Shown: positions 10,644 through 21,833, numbered from the stretch's first letter. The stretch: DNA of 64,000 bases from Viola odorata (GCA_963691705.1 OY829541.1:49992377-50056376), one strand, 5' to 3'. Made by a program: numbers and translations. The notes: a model not told the origin generated them from the sequence alone.

Positions 10644-11766
10644 TAGGGGTGCACAAGACCCGAACCGACCCGAAAATCGAACCGGAACCCGTGCATATAT
10701 ATATGCACTATAATATCAAAGTTTCCATTTGGTTTGATGGTTAACTCCTTATTTATCATCTTAAAGGGGGAGGTTCAAATCCTCTGTCCAGGCCTCCAAC
10801 TGCTCAAACCCGGGAACCGGGCCGGACCGGAAATATATATATATATACACTATAATATCAAAGTTTCCATTTGGTTTGATGGTTAACTCCTCATTTATCA
10901 TCTTAAAGGGGGAGGTTCAAATCCTCTTGGCTCCTTCTTTATTTTTTCCTCTTTCTTTCTTTTTTCCTTCTAAACTTAATTAAAAATCCTCATTTCTTTT
11001 CTTTTTTCCTTCTAAACTTAATTAAAAGTCCTCATTTTTCCCTTTTATTTGTTATTTTAAATAGAAAAAATTATTAAAGAAGTTATATAAGAACTATTAT
11101 GAGGAAAAAATATTTTCTCAGAACTATTATGAGGAAAAAATATTTTCTCCGTAGTAAGAACTAAGAAATAGAAAATTTTAATCCTTTTTTTTTCTTTTTA
11201 ACTTAAGTTAAATACCTTCTTTTTTTTCTTTTTATTATTTTAAAATTATTAGGATTTGTTTTTCGTAGTAAGAAATTGAAAATTTTAATATGAGGAAGTA
11301 GTATATTATTGTCAACTGTAATAGCCATTTATATAGTTAATATGTATAAGGTAAGACCATTAATTATTAATAATATGACACATACTAGTAATATTACCAT
11401 TAATCATTACTATAATATATAGTTATTGAGGTATATCGTGAACAATTATTTTTTTTAACGAATAAATAAATATATATGCACTATAATATCAAAGTTTTCA
11501 TTTAGTTTGATGGTTAATTCCTCATCTTAAATGGGAGAGGTTCAAATCCTCTTGACTCCTACTTATTATTGTTGGAAAGTTTTAATTTTAAAAAAAAAAA
11601 AAAGGGTCAGGCTCGGAATTGGCTCAGCTAAACCCGACAAAACTAGAACAGGCCCGGCTCGTTAATGTCCGGTCTGGTTCGGCCTGTCCCAAGCAAAACC
11701 CGAAATTTCCGAGCCGGTCCGAGTCTAGCTCAAAACCCAGCCCAAACCGGCCCGTGTACACCCCTA
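10644..11766. mobile_element. Non-autonomous hAT element, copy A
   Basis: 1123 bp between TAGGGGTGCACAAGACCC and GGCCCGTGTACACCCCTA, inverted ends typical of hAT. It is flanked by GACCCATT (10636-10643) and AACCCATT (11767-11774), an 8-bp target duplication with one mismatch. Subterminal regions are rich in CCGAACC/CCGGACC words. No transposase. The interior is A/T-rich and holds three tRNA-like modules (see 10698-10930 and 11468-11560). Confidence 0.9.
10698..10930 (+). repeat. Two tRNA-like (Pol III box A/B) modules inside the hAT, copy A
   Basis: Two copies of a unit with TGGTTTGATGGTTAA, which resembles the box A/D-arm of Ser/Leu tRNAs (TGGCCGAGTGGTTAA). A T-arm follows: GGAGG, loop TTCAAAT, CCTCT, containing box B GGTTCAAATCC at 10772-10782 and 10914-10924. 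A third, more diverged copy sits at 11468-11560 (box B 11539-11549). No acceptor stem or CCA-type end, so this is not a functional tRNA; a tRNA-derived SINE head is the likely source. The same modules recur in copy B at about 16071-16165, 16230-16320 and 16950-17025. Confidence 0.6.
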
Positions 11767-12168
11767 AACCCATTGATTAAAAGTGAGAACTTTGTCGTAC
11801 ACAAGCCTAAACTCATTGATTAAAACTGAGAATTTTGTTGTACACATGAATTTTGACACAGCTTTTATATAAACCAGCGGCTAATTTTAATTAGGAAATT
11901 GTATGCGATTATTATTACAACATTACGAAAAATCTTCCTTTCAAGACATAATTTTTAGAGAAACTATTGTGTGGGCAAATAAGTAAATTAAAAAAAATAT
12001 GGACTTTTATTTTCTTTGCTGCCAAAAATGGACTTTTATTTTATTAATTGAGGGGATCACAACATTATTGCAATATTATTTCATGGTTTATAAGTTTTGA
12101 ATTGATGAGATCTCTGCAACATATTCGTCACTATTAGCGCAACTCTAATATAGCTGGGTACGCTACTT

Positions 12169-12612
12169 TTATACTCTTCCTTTTGCCCAATGGATTAACA
12201 ACTCTTCTTTTTTAAGAGGGATATTCTTCAAGTAGATTCCATCATCTCTGACAGTCCAAATGCAATCACTAGTTTCACATTTGTTAGCGAAGTTCCCGTC
12301 TGTCACAAAGACATTCCCAACGGCGTGAGAGTTGTCGTCGGGGGCAAAGTAGCACCAGAACAATGTCGAGAGACCCGCATTTATTTTGAAATCCCACGAG
12401 AATTCAGTTCCTGCGGTCAAATTCTTGATTCCAAGATCATCGTCGCCTGATTTGCAGTGCAGAAGTAAAACCCTTTTGGAAGCCATGCCGTTGATGACGT
12501 GGACATGATATCTACGAACCTCCCAGCCCATTGTTGCGCCCACTTGTTGCACCTGCAGGGCTGGTAAGAGTGTCAAAATTACCAGCGAGAAGAAAGCGGC
12601 TAGAGAGGTCGT
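12169..12612 (-). pseudogene. Plant self-incompatibility S1 family (S-protein homologue), copy A, start lost
   Basis: Minus-strand gene aligned end to end with copy B (17590-18033) but with ACG where copy B has its ATG (12612). The rest is open: a hydrophobic signal-peptide-like start, then the S1-family body with the four expected cysteines (LLHCKS, FWCYF, KCETSDC) and the ending WTVRDDGIYL. The next in-frame ATG is inside the mature region, so a secreted product is unlikely. Substitutions relative to copy B are few (for example E/F, L/Y and D/N changes). Confidence 0.85.
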
Positions 12613-12828
12613 TGTTAATTGAAAAAATAGTAAGAGAGGCTTCTTCTTCTTCCCTCAAATGGTTGTAAAATTAGTTGTTGATGAGGTACTGCAGCAGTAA
12701 GTCTTTGCCCATGAGCAAGAAATCCACATGCGACAACTCTAATTGAAGTGTGCAACTGAGAAGCTTCAGATGGAGTTGCTCTGCAAATTATGCAGTCCCA
12801 AAACAATAATCAGCGCACTCGGGAGAGG

Positions 12829-13002
12829 TTATTTGACATGAAATTCGTGCATGAAAACAGTCGGGTTCTGAGTAAACTTGTCCTGATTCTTTGAATCCAA
12901 GCTACGATTGACATCTGCCATCAGTTTGCCAAAACAAAGTGAAAGCCGCTGATGTTGATCAGCGGACTGCAAAGATGCAAAGAAATTTGTCACCAGTAGC
13001 TT
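12829..13002 (-). pseudogene. Exportin-7-like C-terminal exon, copy A
   Basis: The minus strand reads TNFFASLQSADQHQRLSLCF, then GKLMADVNRSLDSKNQDKF and TQNPTVFMHEFHVK, ending in TAA at 12829. This resembles the extreme C-terminus of exportin-7/RanBP16-type nuclear export receptors (pattern CF..LM..V.R.L..KN.D.FTQN...F). It is one exon, with no other exportin exon recognised nearby, so it looks like a captured fragment. Identification is from memory of the family ending and is moderate. Confidence 0.5.
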
Positions 13003-14205
13003 GATGGATTACAAATGTATATCACACTACCTCTACTTAAACAAGTGCAATACGTAACAACTAAGTTTATTATCAAGTGACATTATATTAATAGTCTGCT
13101 CTACTTCTGGGAACCTGAAATGACCTAAAAGTTATCTACTTCTCAATCATGGGTGTAATCACAAACAACCACAGTGATTCTGAAGCTTGGGAGAAAACAA
13201 TGCACACAACGTGCTGGGGGGGCGGGGCGAAGCCTAAGACAATGGAGAACCTAAACATTTTCCTACAATAAGTAGAAATGAGACGATAATATCATCAGCC
13301 CAGAAACTTCAAAGAAGATTTATTCAGAAGAAAGAAAAAAAGGACATGCGGAGAAATGCTTGTTTTCAACTATGCTTTTCACCTTTTATTTAGCAAAGAC
13401 GTAGTGCAGCTCAACCTTGAACTCTAAAATCTAATACTTCCAAAGTCCATAAAGGATAACCAAAGATGTCTTCTTGTAATGAAGGGCATAAAAAGTTCAC
13501 TGAAAAATACAAGCTCCTTGCTGGGAAGATTCAAAAGGTTCCAATCTATCACCCTTAGACAATAATCAAGGTGTGATGACATGGAAATTATGCTTTTTCT
13601 AAACAACTGGGAAACAAATTAACAACATCCTTTCCACTGTTGAAAGACGAACAACACACCATTTGGTCAGATTTTCCAAATTAACATACACAACAATTCT
13701 CCGATCAACAAAACCTCAAAAACCCAGAAACCAGAAGCATATAAAACCCATCATTGCAAGAAATAATGCAAGAAATTAGAAGAGTTGTTACCGTTACCGA
13801 TTCCAGGAGAAGAGAGCGGATTCGGTGGCGGTGGCTGTCGCTTGCGGTGGCGGTCGCAAATATGGAGAGAGGAGAAGCTATGTCGGGAGGAGAAGCTGTC
13901 GCTTGCGGTGGCGGTGGCTGTCGCTTGAGGTGGAGGACGAGGAGGCTGTCGCTCGGGTTTGGAGGCAAGGAGGGAGAGAGGAGAAGCTATGTCGGGAGGA
14001 GGAGAAGCTGTCGCTTGCGGTGGCGGTGGCTGTCGCTTGAGGTGGAGGACGAGGAGGGAGAGAGGAGAAGCTATGTCGGGAGGACGATGAAGCTAGGGTT
14101 TGGTAAAGTTTTCTATGACAATTTTGTAATTCTTACGAATGACGTGGCAAGGCTCTGAATTCTGGCTGAGAATTCAGCCTGAATAGCATTATTCATTTAC
14201 TATTT
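13003..14205 (-). other. Gene-5'-end-like block and right inverted end of copy A
   Basis: 13003-13690 is non-coding with no recognised gene. 13700-14160 read leftwards looks like a plant leader/first exon: GCTTGCGGTGGCGGTGGCTG-type triplet repeats give proline/alanine or arginine/tryptophan-rich frames on either strand, followed by a GTAACGG-type donor. The right edge (about 14100-14205), read in reverse, has GGCTGAATTC/AGCCAGAATTC words and TTACAAAATTG, in the same order as the CAGAATAC words and TTACAAAATTACC of the X block. This suggests degenerate inverted ends of one composite element. Confidence 0.4.
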
Positions 14206-14544
14206 CAATTTGAAATTGGAAGAGCAAAACCCTAAAAGTTGACGATGGAACAGAATCTAAGTGAGACTGAAGTAGGAAGAAGCAATTGTACTTTGTAGTT
14301 GTACGACCAGAAGCGTCAAGCGAGGAATCACCGAATCAGAACGCGAGCGAAAAGTGGCGGTACCAGGGAGTGACGCCACATTCACATTTGGATTTTTACG
14401 AAAACCCCCAAAAAGAATTACCTATGTGTCGTTTGATAGTTTGATGCTCTCCCATTTCAGATTTCAATTAGTAATTCGGTATCTATTTCTTATACATAAT
14501 TATATAAAAAATTGTAAGCATTCAACACACTTTTTTTAAGCACA

Positions 14545-15002
14545 ATTTTAAGTATTTTTTTCCCGATACACACAAATTTTATATTCTATAAATACGAAAA
14601 CATACTCCATGTAAATAAATTATTAAATTCAACACAAAAATTGCTTAAATAATTTATTTTACACAATTCAAAATTAAAATAATGTAAATAAACTATCAAA
14701 TGCAATTAAAAATAATACTTCTAAGCAATGCTTGAATAAAATGAATATAATCAAATGATCTCTTTGAGGTTGACAATTGATCAACTGACATTTAACAATA
14801 GAGATTTGTGATGGAGTGAGCGAGTGGGTAGTTATGGGTAGGGGTGAGAACGGATCCGTGGATCCGACCGATCCGACCCGATCCGATCCGATCTCACCCA
14901 TCCGCTCCGATCCGAAAGCTGTCGGACACTAGATCGGATTAGGTCGTCGGAATCCGAACATTTTCGAATTCCGACAGTCGGATTATCGGATTCCGATAAG
15001 AG
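14545..15002. repeat. Repeat segment P, copy 2
   Basis: Same segment as 6511-6968 without the hAT insertion on its left. TAGGGGTGAGAACGG starts at 14839. It shows the uninterrupted target context (CACAATTTTAAG) of the hAT at 4277-6510. No gene seen. Confidence 0.7.
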
Positions 15003-15420
15003 AAATGATATTTGGTAGGAAAACCTGAGCAGAATACTTTGGAAACTTACAAAATTACCCTTAATTGAAAATTACAAAATTGCCCCCTCTCTTCCCTTCA
15101 TCTTTCTTTCTTCTTCTCTCTCGCAGATCGCAATACAAACCCTTCACCTCTCTTCCCTTCATCTCTCAATACAAACACCCAAACAAAACCCTCATTCAAT
15201 TTCTCTCCACTCTCCTTCATTTCCTTTCCCTCACCGCCACAGGCACGCTCGGTCACATCGTCGGCCATCCACCACCCCTACTCTCGATTGACGCTCGCAG
15301 TCTCAGTCGCTCCGGCTCTCTCTCGCTCGTCGCTCGACGCTCCGGCTCTCTCTCGCTGGATTCTTCATAATGCAACAACAGTAGGACTTTGTAAATTTGG
15401 CTGTGTTGTTTGTACATTTA

Positions 15421-16006
15421 CTATATATTTTGTTCATTGACAGTCACAAGGTGTTTAGACATGTTGTATACTAGGATGCTAGCCAACACAGACTTTATGA
15501 GAGTCACCCTTCCCCCCAACGAAAGCAGCGAGCCTTTCCAAGTCGCTAACCTCTTCCTCATAGCATGAATCAAGAAATTCCAGCTGGATATTCTCTTCGG
15601 ATTTAGCCCAACGTAGGATCCTAAGTACTTGAATGGCAAAGCTTCGAACTTATAACCTGCTCGACGAGCTACCGTCTCTCCTGAATGCCGGAAGACATTG
15701 ATCCCAACTAGGGAGGTTTTGTGGTAGTTAACTTTCAACCCCGAGAAAGCATCAAACCACCTCAAGACCCCTTTCACACACTGTATCTCTGCCTCATCAT
15801 TATTAATAAACACCATGGTATCATCTGCAAATTGAAGGTGAGTAACCTTCCACCTCGCTGCTTCATTCCCAATGCCCCTTAAGAGCCTGTGACCTTCCGC
15901 CCTGCGAAACAGCTGATGTAGCCTTTCCGCATCAATATTGAACAGGAACGGAGACGTAGAACACCCCTATCTCAGACCACGCCCCACCCCAAACTCCGCT
16001 GAAGGG
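15421..16006 (-). pseudogene. LINE reverse transcriptase fragment, copy B
   Basis: Duplicate of 10047-10643, with the same TAG in RQGDPLS and the same FADDT and thumb motifs. The hAT at 16015-17226 splits it. Joining the flanks by eye across one copy of GACCCATT gives a continuous RT frame (SVLINGSPSAEFGVG), which confirms the insertion model. Confidence 0.85.
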
Positions 16007-16014
16007 GACCCATT

Positions 16015-17226
16015 TAGGGGTGCACAAGACCCGAACCGACCCGAAAATCGAACCGGAACCCGTGCATATATATATATGCACTATAATATCAAAGTTTCCA
16101 TTTGATTTGATGGTTAACTCCTTATTTATCATCTTAAATGGGGAGGTTCAAATCCTCTGTCCAGGCCTCCAATTGCTCAAACTCGGGAACCGGCCTGGCG
16201 GCCCGGAGGATCGAAAATATATATATATATACACTATAATATCAAAGTTTCCATTTGGTTTGATGGTTAACTCCTCATTTATCATCTTAAAGGGGGAGGT
16301 TCAAATCCTCTTGGCTCCTTCTTTCTTTTTTCCTTCTACACTTATTTTTTCCTCCTTCTTTCTTTTTTCCTTCTACACTTATTTTTTCCTCCTTCTTTCT
16401 TTTTTCCTTCTAAACTTATTTTTTCCTCTTTCTTTCTTTTTTCCTTCTAAACTTAATTAAAAATCCTCATTTCTTTTCTTTTTTCCTTCTAAACTTAATT
16501 AAAAGTCCTCATTTTTTCCCTTTTATTTGTTATTTTAAATAGAAAAAAATTATTAAAGAAGTTATATACGAACTATTATGAGGAAAAAAATTTCTCAGAA
16601 CTATTATGAGGAAAAAATATTTTCTCCGTAGTAAGAACTAAGAAATAGAAAATTTTAATCCTTTTTTTTTTTTTAACTTAAGTAAAAGACCTTCTTTTTT
16701 TCTTTTTATTATTTTAAAATTATTAGGATTTGTTTTTCGCAGTAAGAAATTGAAAATTTTAATATGAGGAAGTAGTATATTATTGTAAACTGTAATAACC
16801 ATTTATATAGTTAATATGTATAAGGTAAGACCATTAATTATTAATAATATGACACATACTAGTAATATTACCATTAATCATTACTATAATATATAGTTAT
16901 TGAGGTATATCGTGAACAATTATTCTTTTTAACGAATACATAAATATATATGCACTATAATATCAAAGTTTTCATTTAGTTTGATGGTTAACTATCTTAA
17001 AAGGGAGAGGTTCAAATCCTCTTGACTCCTACTTATTATTGTTGGAAAGTTTTAATTTAAAAAAAAAAAAAACGGGTCAGGCCGGTAACCGGCTCAGCTA
17101 AACCCGACAAAACTAGAACAGGCCCGGCTCGTTAATGTCCGGTCTAGTCCGGCCTGTCCCAAGCAAAACCCGAAATTTTCGAACCGGTCCGGGTCTAGCT
17201 CAAAACCCAGCCCGTGTACACCCCTA
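16015..17226. mobile_element. Non-autonomous hAT element, copy B
   Basis: 1212 bp with TAGGGGTGCAC...GTACACCCCTA ends, flanked by a perfect 8-bp target duplication GACCCATT (16007-16014 and 17227-17234). Same internal layout as copy A, with three tRNA-like modules, plus an expansion of a pyrimidine-rich repeat at about 16320-16450. No transposase. Mobilisation would need a hAT transposase from elsewhere. Confidence 0.93.
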
Positions 17227-17589
17227 GACCCATTGATTAAAACTGAGAACTTTGTCGTACACAAGCCTGAATTTTGACACAACTTTTATATAAACCAGCG
17301 GCTAATTTTAATTAGGAAATTGTATGCGATTATTATTACAACATTACGAAAAATCTTCCTTTCAAGACATAATTTTTAGAGAAACTATTGTGTGGGCAAA
17401 TAAGTAAATTAAAAAAAAAATGGACTTTTATTTTCTTTGCTGCCAAAAATGGACTTTTATTTTATTAATTGAGGGGATCACAACATTATTGCAATATTAT
17501 TTCATGGTTTATAAGTTTTGAATTGATGAGATCTCTGCAACATATTCGTCACTATTAGCGCAACTCTAATATAGCTGGGTACGCTACTT

Positions 17590-18033
17590 TTATACTCTTC
17601 CTTTTGCCCAATGGATTAACAACTCTTCTTTTTTAAGAGGGATGTTCTTCAAGTAGATTCCATCATCTCTGACAGTCCAAATGCAATCACTAATTTCACA
17701 TTTGTTAGCGAAGTTCACGTCTGTCACAAAGACATTCCCAACGGCGTGAGAGTTGTTGTCGGGGGCAAAGTAGCACCAGAACAATGTCGAGTAACCCGCA
17801 TTTATTTTGAAATCCCACGAGAATTCAGTTCCTGCGGTCAAATTCTTGATTCCAAGATCATCGTCGCCTGATTTGCAGTGCAGAAGTAAAACCCTTTTGG
17901 AAGCCATGCCGTTGATGACGTGGACATGATATCTACGAAACTCCCAGCCCATTGTTGCGCCCACTTGTTGCACCTGCAGGGCTGGTAAGAGTGTCAAAAT
18001 TACCAGCGAGAAGAAGGCAGCTAGAGAGGTCAT
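17590..18033 (-). CDS. Plant self-incompatibility S1 family protein (S-protein homologue), copy B
   Basis: 147-residue secreted protein by prediction. Residues 1-27 form a signal peptide (MTSLAAFFSLVILTLL core). The mature part starts near the TMGWE region and contains YHVHVINGM, the four family cysteines (HCKS, FWCYF, KCEISDC) and IWTVRDDGIYL. Length matches the S1/SPH family (PF05938), small secreted plant proteins whose founder is the poppy pistil S determinant; most relatives have unknown roles. Start chosen at the only upstream ATG before the signal sequence. No clear TATA box is seen within 100 bp. It lies inside a duplicated, transposon-rich block and may be silenced, but the frame is intact. 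Confidence 0.85.
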   Translation of the reverse strand: MTSLAAFFSLVILTLLPALQVQQVGATMGWEFRRYHVHVINGMASKRVLLLHCKSGDDDLGIKNLTAGTEFSWDFKINAGYSTLFWCYFAPDNNSHAVGNVFVTDVNFANKCEISDCIWTVRDDGIYLKNIPLKKEELLIHWAKGRV

Positions 18034-18249
18034 TGTTAATTGAAAAAATAGTAAGAGAGGCTTCTTCTTCTTCCCTCAAATGGTTGTAAAATTAGTTGTT
18101 GATGAGGTACTGCAGCAGTAAGTCTTTGCCCATGAGCAAGAAATCCACATGCGACAACTCTAATTGAAGTGTGCAACTGAGAAGCTTCAGATGGAGTTGC
18201 TCTGCAAATTATGCAGTCCCAAAACAATAATCAGCGCACTCGGGAGAGG

Positions 18250-18423
18250 TTATTTGACATGAAATTCGTGCATGAAAACAGTCGGGTTCTGAGTAAACTT
18301 GTCCTGGTTCTTTGAATCCAAGCTACGATTGACATCTGCCATCAGTTTGTCAAAACAAAGTGAAAGCCGCTGATGTTGATCAGCGGACTGCAAAGATGCA
18401 AAGAAATTTGTCACCAGTAGCTT
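18250..18423 (-). pseudogene. Exportin-7-like C-terminal exon, copy B
   Basis: Duplicate of 12829-13002. It reads LSLCFDKLMADVNRSLDSKN, with Asp where copy A has Gly, closer to the expected exportin-7 ending. No other exportin exon is recognised. Confidence 0.5.
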
Positions 18424-19626
18424 GATGGATTACAAATGTATATCACACTACCTCTACTTAAACAAGTGCAATACGTAACAACTAAGTTTATTATCAAGTG
18501 ACATTATATTAATAGTCTGCTCTACTTCTGGGAACCTGAAATGACCTAAAAGTTATCTACTTCTCAATCATGGGTGTAATCACAAACAACCATAGTGATT
18601 CTGAAGCTTGGGAGAAAACAATGCACACAACGTGCTGGGGGGGCGGGGCGAAGCCTAAGACAATGGAGAACCTAAACATTTTCCTACAATAAGTAGAAAT
18701 GAGACGATAATATCATCAGCCCAGAAACTTCAAAGAAGATTTATTCAGAAGAAAGAAAAAAAGGACATGCGGAGAAATGCTTGTTTTCAACTATGATTTT
18801 CGCCTTTTATTTGGCAAACACGTAGTGCAGCTCAACCTTGAACTCTAAAATCTAATACTTCCAAAGTCCATAAAGGATAACCAAAGATGTGTCCTTGTAA
18901 TGAAGGGCATAAAAAGTTCACTGAAAAATACAAACTCCTTGCTGGGAAGATTCAAAAAGTTCCAATCTATCACCCTTAGACAATAATCAAGGTGTGATGA
19001 CATGGAAATTATGCTTTTTCTAAACAACTGGGAAACAAATTAACAACATCCTTTCCACTGTTGAAAGACGAACAACACACCATTTGGTCAGATTTTCCAA
19101 ATTAACATACACAACAATTCTCCGATCAACAAAACCTCAAAAACCCAGAAATCAGAAGCATATAAAACCCATCATTGCAAGAAATAATGCAAGAAATTAG
19201 AGGAGTTGTTACCGTTACCGATTCCAGGAGAAGAGAGCGGATTCGGTGGCGGTGGCTGTCGCTTGCGGTGGCGGTCGCAAATATGGAGAGAGGAGAAGCT
19301 ATGTCGGGAGGAGAAGCTGTCGCTTGCGGTGGCGGTGGCTGTCGCTTGAGGTGGAGGACGAGGAGGCTGTCGCTCGGGTTTGGAGGCAAGGAGGGAGAGA
19401 GGAGAAGCTATGTCGGGAGGAGGAGAAGCTGTCGCTTGCGGTGGCGGTGGCTGTCGCTTGAGGTGGAGGACGAGGAGGGAGAGAGGAGAAGCTATGTCGG
19501 GAGGACGATGAAGCTAGGGTTTGGTAAAGTTTTCTATGACAATTTTGTAATTCTTACGAATGACGTGGCAAGGCTCTGAATTCTGGCTGAGAATTCAGCC
19601 TGAATAGCATTATTCATTTACTATTT
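18424..19626 (-). other. Gene-5'-end-like block and right inverted end of copy B
   Basis: Same content as 13003-14205. No supported coding gene; short frames on both strands come from GGTGGCGGTGGCTGTCGCTT repeats in a leader-like region. Confidence 0.4.
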
Positions 19627-19965
19627 CAATTTGAAATTGGAAGAGCAAAACCCTAAAAGTTGACGATGGAACAGAATCTAAATGAGACTGAAGTAGGAAG
19701 AAGCAATTGTACTTTGTAGTTGTACGACCAGAAGCGTCAAGCGAGGAATCACCGAAACAGAACGCGAGCGAAAAGTGGCGGTACCAGGGAGTGACGCCAC
19801 ATTCACATTTGGATTTTTACGAAAACCCCCAAAAAGAATTACCTATGTGTCGTTTGATAGTTTGATGCTCTCCCATTTCAGATTTCAATTAGTAATTCGG
19901 TATCTATTTCTTATACATAATTATATAAAAAATTGTAAGCATTCAACACACTTTTTTTAAGCACA

Positions 19966-20423
19966 ATTTTAAGTATTTTTTTCCCGATAAACACAAATTT
20001 TATATTCTATAAATACGAAAACATACGCCATGTAAATAAATTATTAAATTCAACACAAAAATTGCTTAAATAATTTATTTTACACAATTCAAAATTAAAA
20101 TAATGTAAATAAACTATCAAATGCAATTAAAAACAATACTTCTAAGCAATGCTTGAATAAAATGAATATAATCAAATGATCTCTTTGAGGTTGACAATTG
20201 ATCAACTGACATTTAACAATAGAGATTTGTGATGGAGTGAGCGAGTGGGTAGTTATGGGTAGGGGTGAGAACGGATCCGTGGATCCGACCGATCCGACCC
20301 GATCCGACCCGATCTCACCCATCCGCTCCGATCCGAAAGTTGTCGGACACTAGATCGGATTAGGCCATCGGAATCCGAACTTTTTCGAATTCCGACAGTC
20401 GGATTATCGGATTCCGATAAGAG
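19966..20423. repeat. Repeat segment P, copy 3
   Basis: Third copy of the segment, with TAGGGGTGAGAACGG at 20261. It directly precedes the fifth X-Y unit. No gene seen. Confidence 0.7.
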
Positions 20424-21276
20424 AAATGATATTTGGTAGGAAAACCTGAGCAGAATACTTAGGCAGAATACTTTGGAAACTTACAAAATTACCCTTAATT
20501 GAAAATTACAAAATTGCCCCCTCTTCCCTTCATCTTTCTTTCTTCTTCTCTCTCTCGCAGATCGCAATACAAACCCTTCACCTCTCTTCCCTTCATCTCT
20601 CAATACAAACACCCAAATAAAACCCTCATTCAATTTCTCTCCACTCTCCTTCATTTCCTATCCCTCACCGCCACAGGCACGCTCTCCTTCTCTCTCGGCC
20701 ACATCGTCGGTCATCCACCACCCCTACTCTCGATCGATGCTCGCAGTCTCAGTCGCTCCGGCTCTCTCTCGCTCGTCGCTCGACGCTCCGGCTCTCTCTT
20801 GCTCTAATTTTTCAAGCTCTACCTCTGATCTCTTACTGTAAGCCGTCCAATGATTTTTCTTATAAAAAGAATCACTTATTGTTAATAGTACATTATTGTG
20901 ATACATTACATTACATTATTATTATTATAATAATCAGTGGACCGACATTAGTTCCTCTCTCCCCAATCAAACACGTTTATTTGAATTTAAAGGATGGGAA
21001 TGTGGGATTAGGTTTTCGCTGGCATCTGGAAATTAAGTGGATGAATTTATTTCAATAATGAAAACTGACATGAGACATGAATGATCACGTGGATTCTTCA
21101 CTAATCCTACTATAGGACCGAAAACATCTGGGTTAGGTTGAGCTTTGCGATTGAACGGTCGTTTTAGAAATGACAGAAAATTTAATTGATGCAAATAATG
21201 GTAGAGATTTTTAATATATTTTTTCTTATGGAAATTATGGAATCTAATCATATCCACGCAAAAAAAATGCATTTAC
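20424..21276. repeat. 1.3-kb tandem unit 5, left part
   Basis: X block and half of Y. It is cut at 21276 by element II; the unit resumes at 37564 after the second TTTAC. Joining the two halves restores the order seen in units 1 and 2 (GCATTTACTGCAAACTACC). Confidence 0.9.
21272..21276. repeat. Target site duplication TTTAC (left) of element II
   Basis: TTTAC precedes the left LTR and is repeated at 37559-37563. The empty site reads CATTTACTGC in units 1 and 2 (near 7807 and 9171). Five bases is the normal duplication for LTR retrotransposons. Confidence 0.95.
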
Positions 21277-21808
21277 TGATAAGAGTCTAGGGGGTACAGA
21301 TCAGGATTGGCTCGATCCAGGGCGGTCGGGAACACTGTACTGGGGGCCTTCGTCACTTGCAATGCGCCGGAGGGGGTCTCCGGCGTAAACACTCCGATGC
21401 CAAAGTCAGTGTGAGTAGTAAAAGTGGCAGGGGTTCTGTACGCTATCTTAAGCTTCCCCTCTTGTCTGAAAAGGTGGGAGTATTTATAGACAAAGGAAGG
21501 AGTGTACCGACAGGGGTAGGAATAGTCCCTGGTAGATGCCGCTGGAGTGGTATGTGCCGCTGGAGTGGCCTTGAGTGATGTCACACGGGTGACGTCACGC
21601 GGAGTGACGTCACGGATGACCTGGGATGGGATGCCGCCGTGCGAATGTCGCATGAGAGCCCCCCCGCTGAAGTCGACCATCCCAGGGCTGGTCGCCAGCC
21701 TAAGGGCGGCATGAACAGGGCCTCGTCTCCCGTGGTAAGTACAGTATGATGGCCGGGTCACCCGACGGGGTAGTGGAGATGCCGCTTCAGTGGTATCAAT
21801 AGTTATCA
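21277..21808 (-). repeat. 3' LTR of element II
   Basis: 532 bp, TGATAAG...GTTATCA. TATAAATA on the minus strand (21481-21488 complement) and two TGACGTCA palindromes at 21590-21597 and 21605-21612, about 100 bp upstream of the box in element orientation. Seven differences from the 5' LTR. Confidence 0.95.
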
Positions 21809-21833
21809 TATGCCCAAACGAAAACTAGCCCGA

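Larger units (their letters stand above)
9605..15002. repeat. 5.4-kb tandem duplication, copy A
   Basis: Starts with an X block (9605-10002), then a LINE fragment split by a hAT, an S-protein-homologue copy, an exportin-like exon, a gene-5'-end-like block and segment P. Copy B (15003-20423) repeats it with an offset of about 5421 bp and only scattered substitutions. The main length difference is inside the hAT (1123 against 1212 bp). Shared insertions at the same sites show that the LINE and hAT were in place before the duplication. Confidence 0.9.
15003..20423. repeat. 5.4-kb tandem duplication, copy B
   Basis: Second copy of the block at 9605-15002, in the same order: X block (15003-15357), LINE fragment, hAT, S-protein homologue, exportin exon, gene-5'-end-like block (18424-19626), and segment P (19966-20423). 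Differences from copy A are mostly single bases and short run-length changes, plus extra TTTTTTCCTCC repeats in the hAT near 16320-16440. The high identity suggests a recent event. Confidence 0.9.

Noticed and set aside
10772..10782. A functional tRNA gene at the box B sequences in the hAT
   Set aside because: T-arm and box A-like region are present, but no acceptor stem or anticodon arm can be drawn.
13754..14158. Arg/Trp-rich plus-strand frames with a duplicate at 19175-19579
   Set aside because: Produced by GGTGGCGGTGGCTGTCGC triplet repeats in a leader-like region. The opposite strand is as open, and no family is recognised.
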